Below, one piece after another: positions 1 through 8,600 of a DNA stretch of 41,190 bases. The stretch's first letter is position 1; each line of letters begins with the position of its first letter. Source of the DNA: a virus; IMG/VR virus record IMGVR_UViG_3300040808_002675, positions 1 through 41,190 of that record; one strand, written 5' to 3'. The notes under the pieces are model-generated. The model searched no databases. It was not told where the DNA came from and saw only the letters and a program-made list of their open reading frames with translations. The position numbers were made by a program, and so were the translations under genes.

Positions 1-1
1 A

Positions 2-139
2 CGTAACAGAACTGTACAGTGCGAAGCAGGCGGCACAGAATTTAATGCTGTATATGGCATTGGTAACATTCCTGAAGTAAAAGAAACAGGAACAAACCCT
101 GCAACTACATTAGCAATAGCATTACCAGCACAAGGTTAA
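2..139 (+). CDS. C-terminal fragment of an unidentified (probably virion) protein
   Basis: An open frame enters from the left edge and ends at a TAA at 137-139, leaving the last 45 residues. The piece contains one Cys and a Gly/Thr/Ala-rich tail that ends LPAQG. It shares strand, and presumably transcript, with the structural genes that follow, so a virion protein is the natural guess, but the fragment is too short to assign a family. The start lies outside the window. Confidence 0.55.
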   Translation, partial: RNRTVQCEAGGTEFNAVYGIGNIPEVKETGTNPATTLAIALPAQG

Positions 140-144
140 TATTT

Positions 145-163
145 TGGGGGATTTATTCCCCCA
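145..163 (+). terminator. G/C stem-loop between two structural genes, possible weak terminator
   Basis: Five G (146-150) pair with five C (158-162), extended by a T145-A163 pair, around a 7-nt AT loop. The sequence after the stem is TAATTT, so the U-tract is poor. It may attenuate transcription or protect a 3' end rather than terminate fully. It lies just after the stop of the truncated gene and before the AAGGA Shine-Dalgarno (170-174) of the next gene. Confidence 0.4.
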
Positions 164-180
164 TAATTTAAGGATCTATA

Positions 181-1212
181 ATGTCAAAGTTTTTACAAGT
201 ACCATACGGTGATTACACAATACAAGTTCAACCTGGCGGAAATATTATCTTAAATACAGGTTTTGATCAAGGAACTGTTACAATCACTGGTGACTTACTT
301 GTTGCAGGTAACACTACAACTGTTAATACAGAAAACATGACTATCGAAGATAATATTATTCTTCTTAACAGTGGCGAAACAGGCGCAGGTATAACATTAA
401 ACACATCAGGTATTAGAATTGATAGAGGTTCTCTAGTTGATGCATATGTGGTATTTGATGAAAATTTAAGCTGGACAGATCCTATAACTGACACAACTAA
501 AAACGGTGTATGGGTACTAAAAGATGACACTTCAGCTCTTGTAGGTTTAAGAACAAACAGTATTAGCACAGGTGGTGGAGATTTATATTTAATAAATCAA
601 GATCAAGGTGTCATAAGTGTAACTGGAACCAACAATTACGAAGAACAAGTTTTTACTTATGTTGCAGGCAATCTTGATATTACTGGTGGTCCTAACGCTG
701 ACGGTGTACAAGATGACGATTATATACCTAATGCTAAATCTATTGTTGATTATATTAACAGTTATTTTGCAGGTGTTTTCCAAGATAGAATTGAAGAAGG
801 TACTTTATCTAAAACTTTTGTTGAAACAAAAGATATAGAAGTTACTGGCAACCAAAGTTCTGTAGATATTGGAGTTGACGGTACAATAAAAGCACAGTTT
901 TTTGATAACAGGATTGAATTAAACAATTTAAGAATTAGTGGTACAAAAATTGAAACTATTGATTCTAACGAACCTATGATATTATCTGCTCCAGGCACAG
1001 GCGCAGTTACAATTAATGATGTGCTAGAAATAAACAGTCAACCTACTATTGACGATGCGTCTTTAGAGCCTGCACTACCCGAAAGCGGTATGCGCTTATA
1101 TGTAAGTGATAGAGCCGAAGGTGGTAGTGGCTTGTTTTTCGGTCATGAGGACACAACTAGAGATGAAATTATAAGTAATAATAGAGCACTGGTATACAGT
1201 ATGTTATTTTAA
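181..1212 (+). CDS. Virion structural protein, tail-fibre-like (343 aa)
   Basis: A beta-rich, Asn/Thr/Gly-rich protein with no membrane segment or catalytic motif. The N-terminal third (about residues 35-75) has the GDLLVAGNTTT...IEDNIILLNSGE pattern that I recognise from T4-like marine phage structural proteins. Around residues 175-195 lies an 'IPNAKSIVDYINSYF' helix matching the 'VPTQRAIKAYIEAQI' element near the C-termini of the two giant proteins downstream, so this gene is built from the same module pool. The start is supported by AAGGA six nt upstream. It heads a tightly spaced run; the next start is 9 nt after this stop. Exact virion location cannot be told from sequence. Remote similarity to other phage fibres is inferred from the look of the repeats. 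Confidence 0.65.
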   Translation: MSKFLQVPYGDYTIQVQPGGNIILNTGFDQGTVTITGDLLVAGNTTTVNTENMTIEDNIILLNSGETGAGITLNTSGIRIDRGSLVDAYVVFDENLSWTDPITDTTKNGVWVLKDDTSALVGLRTNSISTGGGDLYLINQDQGVISVTGTNNYEEQVFTYVAGNLDITGGPNADGVQDDDYIPNAKSIVDYINSYFAGVFQDRIEEGTLSKTFVETKDIEVTGNQSSVDIGVDGTIKAQFFDNRIELNNLRISGTKIETIDSNEPMILSAPGTGAVTINDVLEINSQPTIDDASLEPALPESGMRLYVSDRAEGGSGLFFGHEDTTRDEIISNNRALVYSMLF

Positions 1213-1221
1213 GGATTACAC

Positions 1222-1581
1222 ATGGCAATAAACAGCGTAGCAATAGGAAGCACAGATACAGAACTTTTACCTAGCAATGGTGTAGACAATACAGTTCCTG
1301 CAGGTGAAAGATGGGCTATAACAACAATTATGGTATGTAATACTGTAGTTCCAAATCCTGATCACGAAGAAGATGGATTAACACAATTTGATATGCACTT
1401 TGTAAAAAGTGGCGAACCAAAAAGCGATACAAATAAAGTTATCAACAACTTACCTTTACCTGCAGGAGAAACTTTTACGTTTGATAGTGAAAAAGTTGTA
1501 CTAAGTGAAGGTGATAGAATTGTTTTACTAGGAGAATCTCCTACAGTATTAAGTGCAACGGTAAGCTATTTGGAAGTATAA
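1222..1581 (+). CDS. Small beta-sandwich-like virion protein (119 aa)
   Basis: A short, all-beta-looking protein. The pattern is a 'VPAGERWAITTIMVCN' strand pair, a 'LPAGETFTFDSEKVVLSEGDRIVL' hairpin and a C-terminal 'SATVSYLEV' strand. Two other proteins here, at 9431-9760 and 22811-23131, have the same length and order (N-terminal strands, hydrophobic central pair, 'L..G..i.l....I.V' and a final 'V.Y.E' strand). The three are probably divergent copies of one small virion component, each next to a large fibre gene. The Shine-Dalgarno AAGGA (1211-1215) overlaps the TAA stop of the preceding gene, suggesting coupled translation. Function beyond structural is unknown. Confidence 0.6.
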   Translation: MAINSVAIGSTDTELLPSNGVDNTVPAGERWAITTIMVCNTVVPNPDHEEDGLTQFDMHFVKSGEPKSDTNKVINNLPLPAGETFTFDSEKVVLSEGDRIVLLGESPTVLSATVSYLEV

Positions 1582-2091
1582 ATGAGATTAATTAGAAGTC
1601 AAAGCACAAATTTAAGAAGCATTAGAGGTAGTGGCGTAAAGTATGACTCTAATGACCAAGTTATTATGGACAGCAGAACTAGTGCAAGGCTTCCTAAGGG
1701 TAGAATACAAGAAAGACCCTTTTATCCAGAAAATGGACAAATAAGATATAATACTACAGACAATCAACTAGAAGCATTTCAGAATGGTGCTTGGAGAGAG
1801 ATACGGTTTAAAGAACCTAATCAAGATCCAGGTATTGTACAACAGAATTTAGGTGTTGGAGATGCTAGTGAAATTGATTTTGGTCCTTTGAATAGTAAAG
1901 ATCCTGATTTTCCTGTACCAGACGCAGCACAAAATATTTTAGTATTTGTTGAAAACGTTTTCCAAATTTCAACAACAAACTATATCCTTAAACAAAACCC
2001 AACAGGTAAGCCAGCAGGATGGTATGTTAGATTTTTAACTCCTGTGCCTTTTGGTAAACCTGTGACTGTACTACACAATTTTGATAAGTAA
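1582..2091 (+). CDS. Fibre-associated virion protein with an RYNT module (169 aa)
   Basis: The start codon directly follows the TAA of the previous gene (1579-1581), so translation is probably coupled. Residues about 38-75 carry the recurrent phage fibre module 'LPKG...RP..PENGQIRYNTTDN..EAFQNGAW'. Residues about 110-165 look like the common fibre domain 'VFVENVFQ....NYILK....WYVRFLTPVPFGKPVTV' (named-strand, glycine turn, final V-rich strand). No enzymatic motif is seen. The same RYNT module occurs in the proteins at 2123, 5690, 24022 and 36358, which ties this gene to the tail-fibre set. The precise role is not assignable. Confidence 0.6.
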   Translation: MRLIRSQSTNLRSIRGSGVKYDSNDQVIMDSRTSARLPKGRIQERPFYPENGQIRYNTTDNQLEAFQNGAWREIRFKEPNQDPGIVQQNLGVGDASEIDFGPLNSKDPDFPVPDAAQNILVFVENVFQISTTNYILKQNPTGKPAGWYVRFLTPVPFGKPVTVLHNFDK

Positions 2092-2096
2092 ATCCG

Positions 2097-2103
2097 CTAA
2101 ATA
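2097..2103 (+). promoter_or_regulatory. T4-type late promoter (CTAAATA)
   Basis: The heptamer CTAAATA lies 19 nt before the ATG at 2123, with a GGAG Shine-Dalgarno between them. Near-identical promoter-leader blocks precede the genes at 15771, 25670 and 36358. T4 late promoters are recognised by gp55 through a single TATAAATA-like -10 box; CTAAATA/NATAAATA variants are known from marine T4-like phages. The flanking ACTAC (2103-2107) and GTAGT (2116-2120) form a small inverted repeat around the ribosome-binding site. Confidence 0.65.
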
Positions 2104-2122
2104 CTACAGCATGGAGTAGTCA

Positions 2123-5100
2123 ATGGCAAGAGAACCTCAAAATGGTAGAATAGGCGGTGGTGTCTTACAAGATAATCTTAAAATTTATCAAGACAACTCT
2201 GGAAAAGATTACCTAAACTTCAAAAATGAAAGTGCTGATACTGCACTTCTACACTTGGATCCTATTAATAATCGTGTGGGTATTACAACTGAAGCGCCTA
2301 CGAGAGACTTACTTGTCCCTACAAAGATTAAATCTATAGGAGGTAATACCGATCGTTTAGAATTACCTAACTACACACTAGAAAATAGCATTATAAGAAA
2401 TGAATTAAATGAAACTATCTATTTGAGTTCTGCCAATAAGATTAAACTTTCCGCACTTGCAACAGATCAACTACTAATCGATGATGATAGAATTACTACT
2501 AGCGAATCAAATGCAAATATTGACTTAATTCCAAATGGCACGGGTACTGTAGAAGTACAAAATGAATTAAGAGTATACGGAAATATAGAAACAACTGGAG
2601 ATATTACTCTAGATGGCGACTTAATCTTTGGCGAAGGTCCTGAAACACCTGATTTAGTAGCATTTGATAAAGAAATAAACAGTGATATATTATTAGATGT
2701 TACAGATACCTGGGCTTTAGGTTCTGATAGAAAATATTGGGCAAACTTATGGTCAACATATCTAAATGGAGCAGCAGTAAGAACACGAGATTTATCAATT
2801 GGACCTGATCGTTTAACACTACGTCAAGGAAACAAAGTGTATGTTGCTATAAACGGCGACGATACTAATGCTGGAGATCATCAACAAGGACCTTTTAGAA
2901 CTATAAAAAGAGCATTAGAATTTGCAGATAGTAGTCCAGGACAGCAAGTTGAAATTGAAATATTTCCAGGAGAATATGAAGAAGAATTTCCTTTAACTGT
3001 TCCTTCTAATACAATTATAAATGGACACGGAATAAGAAGTGTATCTATAAAACCTACAAGTGGAACACTAGCAAGTGATTGTTTTCTACTTACAGGAGAA
3101 ACTACTGTACAAAATTTAACAATTAAAGATTTCTTTTACGACAGTTTAAATAATACAGGACATGCATTTAGGTTTGCTTCAGGTGCAGTAGTAACAAATC
3201 GTTCACCTTATATTCAAAATGTCACTGTAATTACACAAGGAAGTATTACAACAGGCGATGATCCTAGAGGATATTCTCAAGGAGATGCAGGTCGAGGCGC
3301 TTATATTGATGGTGCAGAAGTAGATTTTGCAAGTCGTAATGCAAGTATGTTATTTCATAGCGCAACATTTATAACACCCGGAGTTGATGCTATAACAATG
3401 ACCAATGGTGTAAGAGTTGAGTGGCTTAATAGTTTTACATATTTTGCTAATAGAGGCTTATATGCAGTAAGAGGAGCAACTGGGCATCTAAGCGAAGATG
3501 GCTCAACAATGATGTACGGTGCTGAAATACGTTCTATCGGTAGTGCAAATGTATACGGAAATATCGGCGCAGAAGCAGACGGCGATGATTGCATTATGTA
3601 CTTGATAAATCACAACTTTGCATATATAGGGTCAGGAAGATTTGTAGATAATGATACAACAAGAGTGGACCATACAAAAGAAGCAATCCAAATTAATAAT
3701 GGTAAAGTTTTTTATCAATCTACAGACGAAAGAGGTACTTTTAAAGTTGGAGAATCTTTTTTTGTAAACTTAGAGAATGGACTTACAAGCATTGATGCAA
3801 GCCAAGTTGACTTTGACGGATTAAGTCAAATTACTGTTTCCGACGGAGACGATGAAACAATAATAGGCGTCAACTATGTTGATACAGGAAATATTAGGTT
3901 TGACGGTAACACAGTCTTTAGTTTAGACGGAGATCTAAATATTGACACTGCTACAAATGATATAAACTTCCTTACTAATGTTAGTATACTAAAAGACCTA
4001 GCAGTTTCAAACGATGTAAACATCCAGGGCGCACTAATAACATTTGGTAATGAACCTACTGATACTTTAAAATTTAACACGCCTATATCACAAAACTTAG
4101 TTCCTGATGTAAACAGTTCTTACAATTTAGGATCTCCTACCAAGAAATGGTCAGTTCGTATAGACGATAGCCAAATCGACGATATTAAATTTAAAGACAA
4201 TTATATTACTACAACTTCTAGCAATAGCGATTTAGAATTTATAACAAACGGTGTAGGAACAGTTAATTTTCAAAATGTTACTTTTAATGCAGATACCATA
4301 TCAACAGTAGATAGCGATTTAGTAGATAGCGATTTAATATTATCTACTCCGAGTAATTTACGTATTGATGCAGATAAATTTGTATTACCAAAAGGTGATA
4401 ATGATGAAAGAATAGATGGCGAAGGCGATCTTAGATTTAATACAGAAGATAATATTTTTGAAGGTTATTCTACAAGTAATATAGGCATTGGCGGAATATT
4501 CTCGGACGATAGATTAACTTCGATTACTGCTCATCCAACTGACAATACTATCAACATTGCAGTAAATGGGGACAGCGTAGGACAAGTAAATAGTTTAGGT
4601 TTAGAAATACATGGGTTAGCCGGAGATAGTATTCTATTTGATGGCGCAACAATATCTACTATTGATTCAAATGCAGATTTAGATATTAGAAGAAATGGTA
4701 CCGGTAGTGTATATCTAGATGGTAAAGAATATTTTAGAAATAATATATGGACCAATACTGATACAGTCGGCGCTATTGAATTAAGTGCTACAGACAAAGG
4801 TTATGTAAAAGTAGGCGGAACATTTGGTACAGTTGTTCCTAGTAATGGTACTTATACTTTAGAAGATACAGCAGATGTTGCACTAGGGCAATCACTTGCA
4901 GGTGCATCTATTATAACGACCGTCACGTCTGGTGTTACAGTAACTGATCCAGGAACCGGAACCGGAACTGGCGGATTTGATACTTACAGGCATTATCTAT
5001 TTACTGGCGCTAATACAAGAAGTATTGTTAGTGCAACTTACGATTTGACAGATTTCATTGGCGGAGCAATTACAGGAAAATTTATTTCAGGTAATGATAC

Positions 5101-5545
5101 AAATGGCAAAGCATCTTTTAGAACTCCACGTAACGGAAAAGATTTAGAATTACAATGGAGCGATGATGGAATTATTTGGGAAACTATATCAGTTTTAATG
5201 TTCGGCACTCAAGCTACAGGTTTTCCAACTTGGACAGATTTTGATATTACACTAGAAGCATTACCGAGCAGTTTTAATCCAGCTACAGTTAGATTTAGAG
5301 TAGTGCAACTAGATAGTGCCGAAGGAAGCTTTGACGAAGTAGCTGTTGCGCAATTATCATTTAGATATGCAACTGATACATCTAACAATACTGAATTAGG
5401 AGCTATAAGATACAATGTAGGGTTAGCCCTATTAGAAGTTTATAATGGCACTGATTGGATTGAAAGCACTGGTGTAGAAGAAGATCCAGTTACTGAAGAA
5501 TATATGCTAGATAGAATAACACTTTGGAGCATTCTCCTAGGCTAA
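2123..5545 (+). CDS. Large beta-helix tail-fibre/virion protein (1140 aa)
   Basis: Residues about 1-235 hold fibre repeats of the type 'N..Y.LG....RW..LW' and 'ITTSESNANIDL.PNGTGTVEV', which recur near 650-720 and 840-870. Residues about 236-520 look like a pectin-lyase-type right-handed beta-helix: 'VYVAINGDDTNAGD' entry, 'PFRTIKRALEFA', 'PGEYEEEFPLTVP', 'NRSPYIQNVTVIT', 'GVRVEWLNSFTYFANRG'. A 'GKVFYQSTDERGTFKVGE' module follows. Residues about 950-1085 form a separate beta-sandwich-like domain ('LELQWSDDGIIWETI') resembling reelin/MAM-type folds (weak). A 'LGAIRYNVGLALLEVYNGTDW' element lies near the end. It is a paralogue of the next gene. It has its own late promoter 20 nt upstream and GGAG before the ATG. 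It is probably a surface-glycan-binding or enzymatic fibre; no catalytic residues could be assigned. Confidence 0.7.
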   Translation: MAREPQNGRIGGGVLQDNLKIYQDNSGKDYLNFKNESADTALLHLDPINNRVGITTEAPTRDLLVPTKIKSIGGNTDRLELPNYTLENSIIRNELNETIYLSSANKIKLSALATDQLLIDDDRITTSESNANIDLIPNGTGTVEVQNELRVYGNIETTGDITLDGDLIFGEGPETPDLVAFDKEINSDILLDVTDTWALGSDRKYWANLWSTYLNGAAVRTRDLSIGPDRLTLRQGNKVYVAINGDDTNAGDHQQGPFRTIKRALEFADSSPGQQVEIEIFPGEYEEEFPLTVPSNTIINGHGIRSVSIKPTSGTLASDCFLLTGETTVQNLTIKDFFYDSLNNTGHAFRFASGAVVTNRSPYIQNVTVITQGSITTGDDPRGYSQGDAGRGAYIDGAEVDFASRNASMLFHSATFITPGVDAITMTNGVRVEWLNSFTYFANRGLYAVRGATGHLSEDGSTMMYGAEIRSIGSANVYGNIGAEADGDDCIMYLINHNFAYIGSGRFVDNDTTRVDHTKEAIQINNGKVFYQSTDERGTFKVGESFFVNLENGLTSIDASQVDFDGLSQITVSDGDDETIIGVNYVDTGNIRFDGNTVFSLDGDLNIDTATNDINFLTNVSILKDLAVSNDVNIQGALITFGNEPTDTLKFNTPISQNLVPDVNSSYNLGSPTKKWSVRIDDSQIDDIKFKDNYITTTSSNSDLEFITNGVGTVNFQNVTFNADTISTVDSDLVDSDLILSTPSNLRIDADKFVLPKGDNDERIDGEGDLRFNTEDNIFEGYSTSNIGIGGIFSDDRLTSITAHPTDNTINIAVNGDSVGQVNSLGLEIHGLAGDSILFDGATISTIDSNADLDIRRNGTGSVYLDGKEYFRNNIWTNTDTVGAIELSATDKGYVKVGGTFGTVVPSNGTYTLEDTADVALGQSLAGASIITTVTSGVTVTDPGTGTGTGGFDTYRHYLFTGANTRSIVSATYDLTDFIGGAITGKFISGNDTNGKASFRTPRNGKDLELQWSDDGIIWETISVLMFGTQATGFPTWTDFDITLEALPSSFNPATVRFRVVQLDSAEGSFDEVAVAQLSFRYATDTSNNTELGAIRYNVGLALLEVYNGTDWIESTGVEEDPVTEEYMLDRITLWSILLG

Positions 5546-5567
5546 ACACCCCTAAAACGGCGAATTG

Positions 5568-5575
5568 GATAAATA
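5568..5575 (+). promoter_or_regulatory. T4-type late promoter (GATAAATA)
   Basis: GATAAATA is identical to the boxes at 15743 and 36330 but lies 114 nt, not 20 nt, upstream of its gene (ATG 5690). The transcript would therefore carry an unusually long leader of about 105 nt. Recognition by a gp55-like late sigma factor is inferred from the match to the T4 late consensus. Confidence 0.6.
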
Positions 5576-5689
5576 TAATTAATGCAAGTAAGACCAATAT
5601 TTGCAGGGTCAAACTGTGGTTAACCAGCAAAGAGCCCAAGGGATGAAAATTTGGTTAGAGGGACAGGATCCCCGAATTGAGGAGAAGAG
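5576..5689 (+). other. Long, potentially structured 5' leader with two micro-ORFs
   Basis: This is the longest gene-free stretch in the structural block. It contains the 10-bp palindrome TGGTTAACCA inside a GGGT...GCCC pairing, a CCAA...TTGG pairing, and a GGGA-CAGGA-TCCC hairpin close to the GAGGAG ribosome-binding site. Two tiny reading frames are possible: ATG 5582 to TAA 5623 (13 residues, ending SNCG) and ATG 5643 to TAA 5708 (21 residues, preceded by AAGGG, running out of frame into the next gene). It is not recognised as any known riboswitch. Whether RNA structure or the micro-ORFs matter is open. Confidence 0.35.
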
Positions 5690-8600
5690 ATGGCTGTTGG
5701 TCGTATAAGTGGTCCGCTCTTAAAGCAAAACCTACTTCGTCAAGGAGTAGACCTAGCTTTTGAGACGGATCTTCTATATCTAGATGTTAATAACCAGCGC
5801 ATCGGCGTTAATAATTCTAGCCCTCAATTTGATTTAGATGTAGGCGGAACAACTAGATCTACACTTTTAGAAATTACTAATTTTGCTGATATAGGTCAGA
5901 TAAACATCACAGATAACACTATTAGTACAAGTGCAAGTGTTCTTGCATTAGGTACTGGTGATAACGTTGTTTATCAAAATAGACTTACTATTGATAGTTT
6001 AGATCTAGAAGGCAATGCAATTAAATCAAATGAATCTAATGCTAATATCGAACTAAGACCTAATGGTACTGGTAGCGTTGAAGTTTATTCTGATCTTAAT
6101 GTTACAGGAGATATTTACGCTACAGGAAACATTACAGCAGACGGAACAATTAGAATTGGTGATGCAAATACCGATGAGATTGTTTTTAATTCAGAAATCA
6201 ATTCTAATATTGTTCCTGCACAAAATAATACATATAATTTAGGTAGTAATCCTGATACTGGCGGAGCAAGATGGAATGATGTTTGGGTTAAAAATGCAAA
6301 TTTCGATGCCATAGAATCTGATGCAATAGAAGCAGATGGTATTGATCTTGTTTTACGTCAAGGTAATATTATATACGTTGCTGAAAACGGTGATGATACA
6401 TATAGCGGTACACACCAAAACGATCCATTTGCGAGTGTAAAACATGCATTATCGCAAGCTGTATCAGGTGATACAATTTATATCTATCCTGGTGTTTATA
6501 CTGAAGAATTTCCTATGACTGTACCAACAGGTGTAACTGTTACTGGTAAAAGTTTAAGAAGTGTTACTATACAACCTACAGTAGGAACAAACGATCAAGA
6601 TGCATTTTTACTTAACGGTGAATGTACTGTAGAAGACATAACTGTTGCAAATTTTTATTATAATGTAGGAGCAAATACTGGACATGCATTCCGCTTTGCA
6701 CCCGGAATGACAGTTACATCACGTTCACCTTATATAAGAAACATAACAGTAATTACAAGCGGTAGTACAACTACAGCAGAAGATCCAAGAGGATTTAATA
6801 CAGGAGACGCAGGAAGAGGTGCATACTTAGATGGCAGTGTAGTTGGACCTGGTTCAAGAGATGTAGGTGGGTTGTTCCATGCAGCGACATTTATTACACC
6901 TGGTGTTGATGCAGTTACATTTACAAATGGTGTAAGAGTTGAATGGCTAAACAGTTTTACATATTTTGCTAATATAGGCGTACATTGTTTAGACGGCACG
7001 GCAGGTAAAGCTAGTGATGGTAAAACAGCACTTAGAGTTGATGATGTTACTGGAACATTTTCACCGGGCGATTTTATAACCTATTATGATAATGACGGTG
7101 TTACAGTTATTGCAAATGGTTTAATAGAAACTGTTGATGCAGATGGTAAAATTTTTATAGACGGAAAGTCTACTGGATTTGAACTTCCAAGAGAACGTAT
7201 TGGTAAAATACCAGTTGGATACGGAAATGCTGTATTAGATACTACTAATAAGAAATACGGAACAGCAAGTTTAAGTATAGATGGTGATGGCTATGTAGGT
7301 GTTGCTTCTCAAAACGATTTTGGTTTTGGAACAGGCGACTTTACTATTGAATTTTGGGTATACTTAAACAGTGTTGCAGCAGTTGATCAAATGCTGGTAG
7401 ATCTAAGAGCAGGTGTTGGTACAGATATTGCACCTGTTGTTTATACAAATGGCGGTAACATTTACTACTACACAGATAGTGCTGATAGAATTACAGGCGG
7501 TACAGCACTAACTGTTTCAACATGGCATCATATTGCACTTACAAAAGAAGGTACAAGCACAAAATTATTTGTAGACGGAACACAAGTAGGTTCTACATAT
7601 ACAGATAATAACAATTATGGAACTGCAAAACCATTGTTCATAGGTGCTGACTTTGATGGTAATAATGCTGTTAACGGATTCTTTGATGATCTAAGAATAC
7701 AAAAAGGTAATGCCCAGTATACAAACAATTTTACTGCTCCTATTACAACAGTGTATTCTACACAAGACACAGTTATACTTTTAAGATTTAATGGCGACGA
7801 CAGCACAGTCAGTTTTACAGACGAAACAATACAAAGCCAGGACATTAGATCAACAAGTGGCGCAACAGCTACTGAATTTACATTAGTTGATTACACAGAC
7901 TTTGGCGCAGAAGTGCGTATGATAGGTAGTGCTTGTGTGTACGGTAATTATGGTATATACGGATCAGGACCTGGTGTTATTGTATATGCTATCGGACAAA
8001 ATTTAGCATATATCGGTAATGGAAAAGAAGTAACCAACGACCCAACTACAGTTATTCAAGGTAATGAAGTTGTAGAATTAAATGGTGCAAAAGTTAGATA
8101 TAACTCAGTTGATCACAGAGGTGACTTTAGAGTAGGTGATCTTTTCTATGTTAATCAAGAAGACGGTACTGTATCGTTTACTGCTGCAAACTTTAATGTT
8201 GACACTGATACTGGATTAACATTTACAGATGGCGTAAACACTACAACTATTTTAGCTACAGGTATTGATACAGGCAATTGGCGTATAAGCGGAAACACAA
8301 TAGAAACACTATCAGGCGATGCTAACTTTGATAGTTCTAGCGAACAAATCAATCTTAACAACAATGTTAACATAACTGGGAATTTAGATGTAACTGGCAA
8401 CATAACTATTGGCGGCGATATTACAATTGGTGACGAAGCAACTGACAGTATTGAAATAATTGCAGGAATAAATTCAAATATTGTGCCAAGCGAAGACTCG
8501 ACTTACACACTTGGTACACCGAGTTTAAGATGGAAAAACTTATATGCTAACATAGTTAATGTAGATGATATTAAAATAACAAACAACTATATTACAACAA

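Noticed and set aside
5576-5689. Leader considered as a tRNA or as a glutamine (glnA/Downstream-peptide) riboswitch known from cyanophages
   Set aside because: No cloverleaf or T-loop, and the conserved core I remember for the glutamine motif is not present. Kept only as an unassigned structured leader.
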